DNA of 30,248 bases, taken from NCBI GenBank assembly GCA_902467875.1, contig CABQWP010000019.1, positions 1 through 30,248 on the forward strand, in the 5' to 3' direction. Under the pieces are notes generated by a model that saw only the letters and a list, made by a program, of their open reading frames with translations, searched no databases and had not been told where the DNA came from. Made by a program: the position numbers and the translations under genes. This document shows, in pieces, positions 15,047-22,560 of the stretch (its first letter is position 1; every line of letters starts with the position of its first letter). The DNA is from an uncultured Collinsella sp. GTDB taxonomy: Bacteria; Actinomycetota; Coriobacteriia; Coriobacteriales; Coriobacteriaceae.

Positions 15047-16177
15047 ATGGCATATGGTTTTAACGACGGCGATCAACGGCGACAGAGCGTTCGCCTTGCC
15101 GGTCGCGCTACGCCGACGCCCGGAAGCTCGTCTTCTTCCACCGCCGCCAGCCCGCAGTATCCAAGCAGCTCGCAACGGCAGCCCCGCCCTACGCCTCGGC
15201 AAAACACCAGCGGTTCTGAGACTCGAGGGCAGGCTAGTACCGCTGCGACTCGCAGACGCGACGGTGCCGTCGCTTCGAGCAGATCCAACGCTAAAACCGA
15301 ACGGCGCAGTCGCAGTACCGATCAACGCCAAAGCACGCGCTCTTTCACGGGCACGCGCCAGCGCCAGACCGATGTGCCGCAACTGCGTCGCAACGGTCGC
15401 CCCCAGCCCGGCATCTTTGTCCGCCGTTCTTTTTCGCGCCCGCAGAACGGACGCAGCGGCCTGAGCTCTCGCCCGGCATCTCGAGCCGGCTCCGGCGCTC
15501 CCGCTCTACCCTTCCGCCGCGCACGCATCGCGCTTTGCTCCATCGTCGCGTGCCTGCTCTTTTTATTTTTAGGCTCGTGTATCTCCCACGGATCAGCCGG
15601 TCTCGAGCCCACCGCCGAGGACAAGCTGCTCAAGGCCCCCGTCGCGCCCGGTTATTCTTTCGCCTTTTCGACCCCGCGCTCGCAATGGCAAGCCGGCACG
15701 ATGCCCCATATCTATCAGATCGACCCTGCATGGTCGGAGCTGCCTTACGCCGGCGGTACCATCCGCCAAAATGCTTGCGGGCCTACGTGCCTCACCATGG
15801 TCTATATCTTTAAGACGGGACGCACCGATATGACTCCCGTCGATATGTGCGCGCTTTCCGAGGCAGGCAATTACGCCCCCACCGGTGCAACCGAATGGTC
15901 GTTTATGACGAGCGGTGCGTGGCAGTTGGGACTTAACGGAACGGAGCTTCATAACGATCGCGACTCGATGACTCAGGCGCTGCGTTCGGGAGCGCCCGTC
16001 ATCGCCGCCGTTCGGCCGGGCACCTTTACCAACGTGGGCCACTACATTGTACTTTACGGTATTGACGACGCCGACCAGATTGAAGTCTTCGATCCCAACT
16101 CGGCCAGCCGCAGCGCCCGGCGCTGGGGCGTCGTAGAGGTCCTCAACGAAGTCGAAGCCATGTGGGCCTACTACTAG
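15047..16177 (+). CDS. Membrane-anchored C39-like cysteine peptidase with long basic N-tail
   Basis: Protein of 376 residues in three parts. Residues 1-160 are a low-complexity tail rich in Arg, Ser, Gln, Thr and Pro, strongly basic and probably disordered. Residues 161-179 (IALCSIVACLLFLFLGSCI) form one membrane helix. Residues about 220-376 are a papain-like Peptidase_C39_2-type domain with Cys244 in QNACGPTCLTMVY, His332 in GHYIVLYGI and Asp349 in VFDPNS. The topology should be tail inside, catalytic domain outside. Such domains cleave peptides or act on cell-surface proteins, and no bacteriocin or ABC exporter gene is nearby. It seems to be a single-gene unit; the start follows a weak AGGCGG site. 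A lipobox reading of LGSC (175-178) is unlikely behind so long a tail. Substrate unknown. Confidence 0.75.
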   Translation: MAYGFNDGDQRRQSVRLAGRATPTPGSSSSSTAASPQYPSSSQRQPRPTPRQNTSGSETRGQASTAATRRRDGAVASSRSNAKTERRSRSTDQRQSTRSFTGTRQRQTDVPQLRRNGRPQPGIFVRRSFSRPQNGRSGLSSRPASRAGSGAPALPFRRARIALCSIVACLLFLFLGSCISHGSAGLEPTAEDKLLKAPVAPGYSFAFSTPRSQWQAGTMPHIYQIDPAWSELPYAGGTIRQNACGPTCLTMVYIFKTGRTDMTPVDMCALSEAGNYAPTGATEWSFMTSGAWQLGLNGTELHNDRDSMTQALRSGAPVIAAVRPGTFTNVGHYIVLYGIDDADQIEVFDPNSASRSARRWGVVEVLNEVEAMWAYY

Positions 16178-16234
16178 TCATTGGGCACTCATTGGGGACA
16201 GACTTAAATGAGTGGTCGTCGGGGACAGTCTTAC
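16176..16234 (+). repeat. Dispersed repeat, left block of copy 1
   Basis: Nearly identical to 22291-22348, including the shared core GGGGACAGACTTAAATGAGT. It begins at the stop codon of the peptidase gene and is noncoding. It forms the left end of a longer composite repeat whose right block is at 16481-16538. Confidence 0.85.
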
Positions 16235-16293
16235 GGACGCCGGCCGAGAGCAAACGAAAAGGGCCATCCCGAACTGCTTGGAACTGCCAGCAC

Positions 16294-16464
16294 GGAAAGC
16301 GCATCCTGCTTTGGGGCCCAATAGCGGGATGCGCTTTCCGTTAGCGGCCCGTTTGGGAAACTAGGGACCGCTTTTCGACAAAAATCCGGGATGCATTTTC
16401 CGATTGAGGGCCTCAAGGGAAACCGCACCCCATGTTGGACGCTCATTCTGGGATGTGCTTTCCG
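16294..16464 (+). repeat. Tandem degenerate repeat with 62-base period
   Basis: The 15-base motif GGGATGYRYTTTCCG occurs at 16326, 16388 and 16450, each exactly 62 bases apart, with a further conserved GGGAAAC inside the first two units. An inverted copy (GGAAAGCGCATCC, 16294-16306) pairs with the first unit to give a 13-bp stem. A related motif, GGGATGCGCCTTCCC, occurs once in the second composite copy near 22276. No open reading frame explains the pattern. Confidence 0.75.
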
Positions 16465-16480
16465 CAGTTGATCGATGCGG

Positions 16481-16538
16481 CCTTTAAGGACTGTCCCAAG
16501 CTGCCGGCAGGAAAGGAACGTCCCCAAGTGCCGGGTTT
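16481..16538 (+). repeat. Dispersed repeat, right block of copy 1
   Basis: 58 bases matching 22381-22438 with only about three differences. Contains the core GCCGGCAGGAAAGGAACG followed by TCCCCAAGTGCCGGGTTT. The core is also found at 28133-28154. Confidence 0.9.
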
Positions 16539-16580
16539 CCGCAGCCTGCAATGCTCCTCATGAACAGCCGCCTCAATAAC

Positions 16581-16614
16581 AAAAGCCCCTGCGGCCGAAG
16601 CGGACCGCGGGGGC
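16581..16614 (-). terminator. Intrinsic terminator of the PTS/beta-glucosidase operon
   Basis: A 10-bp stem (16585-16594 with 16605-16614) with one G-T pair is followed on the minus strand by TTTTG. It lies 17 bases past the stop of the GH1 gene. Its sequence resembles the carbamate kinase terminator at 22463-22495, so the similarity of the two loci extends into the terminators. Confidence 0.85.
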
Positions 16615-16630
16615 AACAGACCTGCAAGAG

Positions 16631-18085
16631 TTAACTCAAGTCCTCGCCATTTGATGCAATGACCTTTTGGTACCAGCAGAAGCTGTCCTTTCGGTAGCGA
16701 TCGAACGTGCCTTTGCCCGTATCATCGGCATCAACATAAACAAAGCCATAGCGCTTCTTCATCTGCCCCGTCGAGGCCGACACCAAATCGATACAGCCCC
16801 ACGGCGTGTATCCCATCAGGTCAACACCGTCCTCGACAATTGCATCGCGCAGCGCAAGAATATGCCTTCGCAGGTAATCAATATGATACGCATCGTGGAC
16901 TTTGCCGTCTTCCAGCGCATCGAGTCCGCCCACACCGTTCTCGGCGATAAAGAGCGGAAGATGGTAACGATCGTGGTAGCCGGCAAGCGTCACGCGCAAA
17001 CCCAGCGCATCGATCTGCCACTTCCAGGCAGTCTCTTTATCCTTGAGGTACGGATTGCGCAACGTCGGGAACACGTTGCCCTCCGCCTTCTCGGCGATCA
17101 CCTGATCATCGGCGCACACCAAGCGCGAGCAATAGTACGAGAACGAGATGAAGTCGACCGTATGCTCTGCCAGATACTCCGTATCGCCCGGCTCAAAGGG
17201 CACGTGAACACCCTCTTTCTCGAGTGCACGCAGCTTCCAAGCAGGATAGGCGCCCGCAGCCATCACGTCTGTGTAGAAGTAGCGGCCGCGGTCCTCCTCA
17301 TACGCAAGCCATACGTCCTCGGGCGCACAACGGTACGGATAGGTCGCACCGGCAGCGACCATGCAACCCACCTTGTTTGCGGGATCGATCTTGTGCAGAA
17401 TCTCGACAGCGCGAGCGCTCGCCATAAACATATGGTGCGAGAACGCCGCGGTCACGGCTGCACGGTCACGCTCATCCTCGAGCGTGACACCCGCGTTGAG
17501 ATAGGACAGCGCCACGCTGTTGATCTCGTTGAACGTAAGCCAATAACGCACGAGGCCCTGGTACGCGCGTCCGACGGTCTCGACGTAGTGCGCATACCGC
17601 TCGATCATCTCTCGGCTTTGCCAGCCACCATAGCGCTCGACCAGAGCCAACGGATAGTCGTAGTGCGACAGCGTCACAAGCGGCTCGATTCCATGCTCGC
17701 GCAGCGCCTCGAATACCTGACGGTAAAACTCCAAGCCCTCGCCGTTGGGCTCGGTCTCCATCCCTGTGGGAAAAATACGGCTCCAGCAAATTGAAAGACG
17801 CAGGCACTTAAAGCCCATCTCGGCAAAGAGCTCGACATCCTCGTGCCAATGATGGAAGAAGTCGTTGCCCCAGCGGCATGGATACAGCCTGTCCGGATCG
17901 TCCACGGGCTTTTGCCTGCCAAACATTACATCCCAGCGGTCGGAACCCTGTGGGATCAGGTCGGAGTGCGACATGCCGCGGCCGCCCTCGTTCCAGCCCC
18001 CTTCGGCCTGGTTGGCGGCGAGGGCACCACCCCACAAAAAGCCCTCGGGCATACCGGCGGCAGACGTTCTGTCAAAGTAACTCAT
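16631..18085 (-). CDS. Glycoside hydrolase family 1, probable 6-phospho-beta-glucosidase
   Basis: Cytoplasmic glycosidase of 484 residues, the normal GH1 length. The acid/base Glu187 lies in TFNEIN and the nucleophile Glu382 in FIAENGVG. The N-terminal signature FLWGGALAANQAEGG and the phosphate-binding style segment SASTGQMKKRYGFVYVD (436-452), typical of 6-phospho-glycosidases, are present. It would cleave the phosphorylated disaccharide delivered by the upstream PTS to glucose plus glucose-6-phosphate. The ATG at 18085 lies one base after the stop of the EIIC gene and has GAGGA eleven bases upstream; an ATG at 18097 is too close to that site. It is the last gene of the operon. Whether cellobiose, gentiobiose or an aryl glucoside is preferred is not visible. 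Confidence 0.92.
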   Translation of the reverse strand: MSYFDRTSAAGMPEGFLWGGALAANQAEGGWNEGGRGMSHSDLIPQGSDRWDVMFGRQKPVDDPDRLYPCRWGNDFFHHWHEDVELFAEMGFKCLRLSICWSRIFPTGMETEPNGEGLEFYRQVFEALREHGIEPLVTLSHYDYPLALVERYGGWQSREMIERYAHYVETVGRAYQGLVRYWLTFNEINSVALSYLNAGVTLEDERDRAAVTAAFSHHMFMASARAVEILHKIDPANKVGCMVAAGATYPYRCAPEDVWLAYEEDRGRYFYTDVMAAGAYPAWKLRALEKEGVHVPFEPGDTEYLAEHTVDFISFSYYCSRLVCADDQVIAEKAEGNVFPTLRNPYLKDKETAWKWQIDALGLRVTLAGYHDRYHLPLFIAENGVGGLDALEDGKVHDAYHIDYLRRHILALRDAIVEDGVDLMGYTPWGCIDLVSASTGQMKKRYGFVYVDADDTGKGTFDRYRKDSFCWYQKVIASNGEDLS

Positions 18086-18086
18086 G

Positions 18087-19436
18087 CTACTCAGCATCCT
18101 CGGCAGAAGCTGCCGCGGCGTTCTCCTGCTCCTGAGCCAGGAGCTGGTTATCGTACACCTTAAAGAACGGGTACCAGACCACAGCCATGACCACGATCAA
18201 AACGATCGTAAACACCCAGATGCGCGGGTCGAGGCACTGGACAAAGCCCTGAACGAAGATGGGGAACGTGCCGCTCACCAAGATGTAGAAGTTAGAGACA
18301 AGACCCAGTGAGACCGCACCCCAATACAGCAGGGCCGAGATCATGCCGCCTAGCACAAACGGAATCATGAGGATCGGGTTGAAGATGATGGGCGCGCCGA
18401 AGATCGCGGGCTCGGAGATACGGAAGAAGCTCGGCACGATCGATGCCCTGCCAAATGCCTTGAGCTGCTGCGACTTTGCCCTAAACGCGCAGAGCGCCAC
18501 AAAAGAGAACGTATTACCCGTGCCGCCGATGAGGTTGATGGCCAACGACATGAGCGCCGGGTGGAACTCAAGCGGCTGCCCGGCAGCATAGAGCGAGGCG
18601 TTGGCGGCAAAGGCGGCAAGCGTGACCGGGGCGGTGATGGGCATTACGATCATGTTGCCGTGGACGCCAAAGCACCAAAACAGCAGCGTCATGAAGCAGA
18701 TAAGCAGTGCGCCGGGCACAGAGTCAGCTGCGACGGAAAGCGGGGCAGCGAGCAGCTTCTCGATAACCGAGGGGATGGACAGCGCGGGATCGATCATCTG
18801 GATCAGCAGGTTGCCGCCAAAGAAGATGAGGATGTTGGCGAGCATAGGTACGATGGCGCCAAAGGTTTCGGACAAAAACGGCGGCACGCCATCGGGCATC
18901 TTGATGGTGATGCCCTTGGTCTGGCAGAAGCGCGTGACCTCGACGGAGACCAAGGCAACGATGATGGCGGTAAACAGGCCCTGCGCACCCAGATAGGTGC
19001 AGGGGACCGCCTGGAGCACGGACTCGTCAGCAAGCTGGTAGTAGGACGACGGCGCCGCGGCGATCAGGAACATCACCAGCGAGGTCATGCCGGCGTTAAG
19101 CTTGGGCATCTTGTAGGTGCCCGCCAGGTTATAGGCGATTGCGAACGTCACGATCACCGACAGTATGCCCATCGTCATGTTGAAGGGAATGAGCAGCGTG
19201 AGCTTATTGGCCGTGGCAAAATCGAGCCAAGGGCCAAAGACGGACCAGAACCCGCCCTGCGCCACCAGGTCGGCCGTGACCGGCGGGTTGGCGAGGATCA
19301 TAAAGACGGCAGATACCAAGATGAAGCTGATCGCGCTCATAAAGCCCTTTTGCATGGAGGCAAAGTGGCGCTCGGTGCCGCAGAAATTGGCGATAGGGGT
19401 CAGTTTTTCCTGAAGCAGGGTCATGAACTTCTCCAT
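18087..19436 (-). CDS. PTS lactose/cellobiose-type EIIC permease
   Basis: Membrane subunit of a phosphotransferase system, 449 residues, with about ten hydrophobic segments. The lactose/cellobiose EIIC signatures are clear: KMPDGVPPFLSETFGAIVP near 180-200 and GGTGNTFSFVALC near 310. It imports a beta-glucoside while EIIB phosphorylates it. It starts nine bases after the EIIB stop with AGGAGG in front, and its stop lies one base from the GH1 start, so the three genes are tightly linked. The C-terminal tail is rich in Glu and Ala. Cellobiose specificity is inferred from the GH1 partner rather than shown. Confidence 0.92.
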   Translation of the reverse strand: MEKFMTLLQEKLTPIANFCGTERHFASMQKGFMSAISFILVSAVFMILANPPVTADLVAQGGFWSVFGPWLDFATANKLTLLIPFNMTMGILSVIVTFAIAYNLAGTYKMPKLNAGMTSLVMFLIAAAPSSYYQLADESVLQAVPCTYLGAQGLFTAIIVALVSVEVTRFCQTKGITIKMPDGVPPFLSETFGAIVPMLANILIFFGGNLLIQMIDPALSIPSVIEKLLAAPLSVAADSVPGALLICFMTLLFWCFGVHGNMIVMPITAPVTLAAFAANASLYAAGQPLEFHPALMSLAINLIGGTGNTFSFVALCAFRAKSQQLKAFGRASIVPSFFRISEPAIFGAPIIFNPILMIPFVLGGMISALLYWGAVSLGLVSNFYILVSGTFPIFVQGFVQCLDPRIWVFTIVLIVVMAVVWYPFFKVYDNQLLAQEQENAAAASAEDAE

Positions 19437-19445
19437 GGTTGCCTC

Positions 19446-19739
19446 CTAACCCAACAGCGACTGGGCGAGTGCCAGCACGTTGGCGGCGTTGCCCATGCCG
19501 TAGTCCTGTGCGGGGATGACCGCGGTCGGCTTACCGCTCCCCTGCTTGACGGTGTTGAGCTGGTAGGACACCTGCGGCCCCAAGAGCAGCACGTCATAAT
19601 TGGCGCACGTCTCCTGATACTCGCCGATACCCACCGCATCGATATCGAGCTCGATGCCGTTTTGCTCCGCATATTTCTCGAGTTTCTTCATCAGAATGCT
19701 TGTAGACAGACCAGCTGCGCAAACAAGAAGGATCTTCAT
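19446..19739 (-). CDS. PTS lactose/cellobiose-type EIIB
   Basis: Cytoplasmic phosphoryl carrier of 97 residues. The phospho-cysteine is Cys7 in the P-loop VCAAGLSTS, and the downstream LLLGPQVSYQL segment is typical of cellobiose EIIB. It accepts phosphate from EIIA and passes it to the sugar in EIIC. The start at 19739 follows AAAGGA by a normal distance; the alternative at 19757 adds six residues before MKIL and is rejected. It lies 46 bases after EIIA and nine before EIIC. Confidence 0.93.
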   Translation of the reverse strand: MKILLVCAAGLSTSILMKKLEKYAEQNGIELDIDAVGIGEYQETCANYDVLLLGPQVSYQLNTVKQGSGKPTAVIPAQDYGMGNAANVLALAQSLLG

Positions 19740-19785
19740 AAGGGATTCCTTTCGCATTGATTGGTTGGATAGTCACCGCACGCCG

Positions 19786-20112
19786 CTAGGCGTTCTTGGT
19801 TGCAGTGCGCTCATACAGGCAGATCAGCTCCTGCACGAGCTCCTGAGCAAGCATGGAGCACATGAGGTGGTCCTGAGCATGGACCAGCAACACATCCACC
19901 GACAGATGCTCGCCCGCTGCCTCAGTCGAAAGCAGCTGCGTTTGGATGTGGTGAGCCTTGATTCCCGCATCCTTTGACTGCTTCATGAGTTTGGCGGCGG
20001 CGTCAAAATCCCCCGCCTTTGCCTTTTCAAGGGCTTCGAAGGCAAGGCTGCGTGCCTCTCCCGCTGCAGCGACCAGCTGAAACGAAACCATCTCGGTTCC
20101 CCGATCGTCCAT
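19786..20112 (-). CDS. PTS lactose/cellobiose-type EIIA
   Basis: Cytoplasmic phosphoryl carrier of 108 residues, mostly helical. The active His78 stands in VHAQDHLM, with Asp81 at the position of the metal-binding Asp in the trimeric lactose EIIA. It takes phosphate from HPr and gives it to EIIB. GGAGAGGAG lies before the ATG. It is the first structural gene of the PTS set and begins 119 bases after the stop of the regulator gene, so a separate operon promoter may lie in that gap, though none is clear. Confidence 0.93.
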   Translation of the reverse strand: MDDRGTEMVSFQLVAAAGEARSLAFEALEKAKAGDFDAAAKLMKQSKDAGIKAHHIQTQLLSTEAAGEHLSVDVLLVHAQDHLMCSMLAQELVQELICLYERTATKNA

Positions 20113-20231
20113 AACGGTCTCCTCTCCCGTGATGTTTGGTTTGTACTTGAATATTCGAAACGCCTATCTCCCGCCCGCAATCCTCGAGGTTTATTGCAGG
20201 TAGACTGACAGGGTCATCGACAAAAGAAGTC

Positions 20232-22127
20232 TTAAGCCGTATGCGCTTGCACAAGCGCCATCAGCTCATGCCAGGACCGGCGCTCGCGTAGGCGCTCGAC
20301 CCCCTGGCGGTCCATAAAGATCTCGGCGAGCAGTGAGCTCAAGATCCGCGCCTCATCGCCGCCCGACCGGGCAAACGACACCATAAAGACGATATCGACC
20401 TCATGGCCGTATTCGTCCCAGAGAATGGGATGTTCGAGCAGGCCCACGGTAACAAAGGCCTCGGCGCTCAAGGGATGCATCCCATGGGGCATGGCTACCC
20501 CATTGCCAAACGAGGTGGCGCTCGCGCTCTCGCGCTCGGCGACCTCTTGGGCAAACTGGGCATCGACACGGCCGCTCTCGACGGCGCGCTCGGAGAGATA
20601 TCGGAGAACGGCCTGCTTCGACGACGCCTCAACGCGGTTGAAGAACAGGGCACGGCTAAAGAAAGAGCTCACGGAGTCCGATTGCGCAGTGTCGTCGCTC
20701 AGCACCTTGCGGATAGCGTTGACATCGCTCGTCTCCAAGAAGAAATCGGCCTCGCGGACGGGCACGGGCAACTTGACGTTGAGCGGCACCGTTGTGAACA
20801 CGTAGTCGATATGCGAAAAATCGAACGTTCCCACGCGGGCGACATCGCATGTCTCAATCGAATCGATATACATGCCAAACTGCTTGCGGTACTGGTGCTC
20901 GAGCATACGGGCGCTTCCCGCTCCCGAGGCGCACACGATCAGGATGCGTTTGCGACGCGGCTGGTCGGCTTGCTGCTCGAGGGCCAGGGCAAATGCCATG
21001 GCGATGTAGCCGAGCTCTTCATCAGAGGGCTGGCTGCCAAAATGACGCTCGAGTACCTGCGAGGTGCCAGCTGCCATCGAATAGGCCAACGGAAACCTCG
21101 TCTTGATATCGGACAGCATGGGGTTATCCATATGCATGTGATATTCAAGGCGATAGCCCAGAGGGCCGATATGCCGAGCAAGGTTCATGCGAAGTTCAAG
21201 ATCGCCGCTAAAGTCAAACCTAAACTCATCGTTGACCGCACGTACCATCTCGGAAGCAATCTCCCACATCTCGTCCGAGATAACGGCAGAGCCCTTCTCG
21301 GGCACGCTCGTGCCCCTGCCGAGCAAATGGATTGCGATAAAGGCAACCTCTTCTCGGGGCATGCTCACGCCCAGGGCATCCTTGATGTTTGCGGCAATCT
21401 GGAAAGCCGCGGCGTATTCGCGCGTTCCCTCCAGTTTTTGAACGTCCGATTCTGCAGCTGGGACATAGCAGCCCTGCTCGATGCGGCCAAGAGCAATGTA
21501 AAGATGCATGATGAGATTGCGGGATGCCAGCGAGCTCACCGTGACGGGCGAGGCCGTCAGAGCATCGTCCACACATGCGGCGATGGCCCGCAGGCGCTCG
21601 GCGAGCTTTGCATCGTCGGTGTCGGGCAACACGGGCCTCACCAGCGAGGCCAGGCACAGGCGCCGCTGCGACTCCCCGCCCGCAACGCGGATTCCGTAGC
21701 GTGGGCGCTTTTCGAGCGTTAAGTCAAATTGGGCGAGTTTCTGCTCTACCAGACGCATGTCATTGGACAGAGTTCGCGCCGAAACGTAGAGTAAATCCGC
21801 ATACTCCTCAATCGTCACCCACTGGGACCGCATGAGGAGGTCGTTAAGAAGGAAGGACACACGGCCGTCGCGCGTATCAGGAATGCCCGGATGGGCCAGA
21901 GCCGCACCGTCTAGCAAGCGAGCAAGCTCATCTGCACGTGCAACATCGATACGATACTGCCCCTTGCTGCCAACGATGCGTGCAACCCCTGCAAGGTTGT
22001 CGTTTGCGCGATGGATATAGTTTCTCACGGCGCGCTCGCTTACCTCAAGACGCTTGGCAAGTACCGCGACAGCGACAGGCTGAGCGTCCTCGATCATATT
22101 TACAAGCTGCTTGACGCGAGCATCCAT
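20232..22127 (-). CDS. PRD-containing PTS-controlled transcriptional activator
   Basis: Regulator of 631 residues with the MtlR/LicR domain order. Two N-terminal helix-turn-helix parts (about 1-60, with VLAKRLEVSERAVRNYI, and about 85-145, with EEYADLLYVSARTLSNDM) precede two PTS regulation domains (about 170-390). An EIIB-like domain with ILIVCASGAGSARM starts near 392. A fructose-type EIIA domain covers about 490-631 with His548 in VAMPHGMHP. Such proteins bind DNA and are switched by phosphorylation of PRD, EIIB and EIIA residues according to sugar flux. It precedes the EIIA-EIIB-EIIC-GH1 genes in the same direction, so it most likely activates them when the beta-glucoside is present. GGAGGAGG precedes the ATG. 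Confidence 0.92.
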   Translation of the reverse strand: MDARVKQLVNMIEDAQPVAVAVLAKRLEVSERAVRNYIHRANDNLAGVARIVGSKGQYRIDVARADELARLLDGAALAHPGIPDTRDGRVSFLLNDLLMRSQWVTIEEYADLLYVSARTLSNDMRLVEQKLAQFDLTLEKRPRYGIRVAGGESQRRLCLASLVRPVLPDTDDAKLAERLRAIAACVDDALTASPVTVSSLASRNLIMHLYIALGRIEQGCYVPAAESDVQKLEGTREYAAAFQIAANIKDALGVSMPREEVAFIAIHLLGRGTSVPEKGSAVISDEMWEIASEMVRAVNDEFRFDFSGDLELRMNLARHIGPLGYRLEYHMHMDNPMLSDIKTRFPLAYSMAAGTSQVLERHFGSQPSDEELGYIAMAFALALEQQADQPRRKRILIVCASGAGSARMLEHQYRKQFGMYIDSIETCDVARVGTFDFSHIDYVFTTVPLNVKLPVPVREADFFLETSDVNAIRKVLSDDTAQSDSVSSFFSRALFFNRVEASSKQAVLRYLSERAVESGRVDAQFAQEVAERESASATSFGNGVAMPHGMHPLSAEAFVTVGLLEHPILWDEYGHEVDIVFMVSFARSGGDEARILSSLLAEIFMDRQGVERLRERRSWHELMALVQAHTA

Positions 22128-22275
22128 GTCCTCCTCCTTTCCCTGCGTCTAGTCTAACGCGGTAAAGAATGACACTCCACGTCGCGCTCGTTCCGCCAAC
22201 TCGGAACAGGTTGCGGGGAGTCCAGCTGAGCTATGGAGAGCCTGGGGAGAGGGCCCGAAGGCAATGCGTCGGTGT

Positions 22276-22348
22276 GGGATGCGCCTTCCCAGCCATTGGG
22301 CAGTCATTGGGGACAGACTTAAATGAGTAGTCGTTGGGGACGTTCTTG
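22276..22348 (+). repeat. Dispersed repeat, left block of copy 2
   Basis: Starts with a single GGGATGCGCCTTCCC motif like those at 16326-16464. It continues from 22291 as the near-identical counterpart of 16176-16234. Bases 22128-22275, between the regulator start and this block, show no gene and no clear promoter. Confidence 0.85.
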
Positions 22349-22382
22349 TTTGGCTAGTCGTTTAAGAACGTCCCCAATGACT
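22329..22382. repeat. 19-bp inverted repeat inside repeat copy 2
   Basis: Bases 22329-22347 pair with 22364-22382 over 19 bp with a single G-T mismatch, leaving a 16-base loop. The arms read outward as AGTCGTTGGGGACG. This hairpin is absent from copy 1, where the stretch diverges after the shared left block. Confidence 0.85.
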
Positions 22383-22438
22383 ATTAAGGACTGTCCCAAG
22401 CTGCCGGCAGGAAAGGACCGTCCCCAAGTGCCGGGTTT
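22381..22438 (+). repeat. Dispersed repeat, right block of copy 2
   Basis: 58-base direct counterpart of 16481-16538 with about three differences. Followed at 22440 by another TCCCCAATGACT, the same word that ends the hairpin arm before it. Confidence 0.9.
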
Positions 22439-22462
22439 GTCCCCAATGACTAGGTGAATAGC

Positions 22463-22495
22463 AAAAGCCCCGCAGTCGGAGCGGACTGCGGGGCT
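22463..22495 (-). terminator. Intrinsic terminator of the carbamate kinase gene
   Basis: A perfect 12-bp stem (AGCCCCGCAGTC, 22466-22477, with GACTGCGGGGCT, 22484-22495) has a 6-base loop and a TTTT tail on the minus strand. It lies 66 bases past the stop codon. Confidence 0.9.
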
Positions 22496-22560
22496 CATGA
22501 AGAGAGGCTAGTTTGTGGGCGCTTTGCCTGGCGCCCACGAGAGAGTCAACAGAGTAGAGA

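Noticed and set aside
15572..15583. Lipobox-like LGSC in the peptidase, suggesting a lipoprotein
   Set aside because: It sits behind a 160-residue basic tail, far too long for a lipoprotein signal; a plain membrane anchor is simpler.
16176..22440. The PTS region as an insertion-sequence-borne composite transposon
   Set aside because: The flanking repeats are short and noncoding; no transposase gene or target duplication is visible, so only a repeat-bracketed cassette is claimed.
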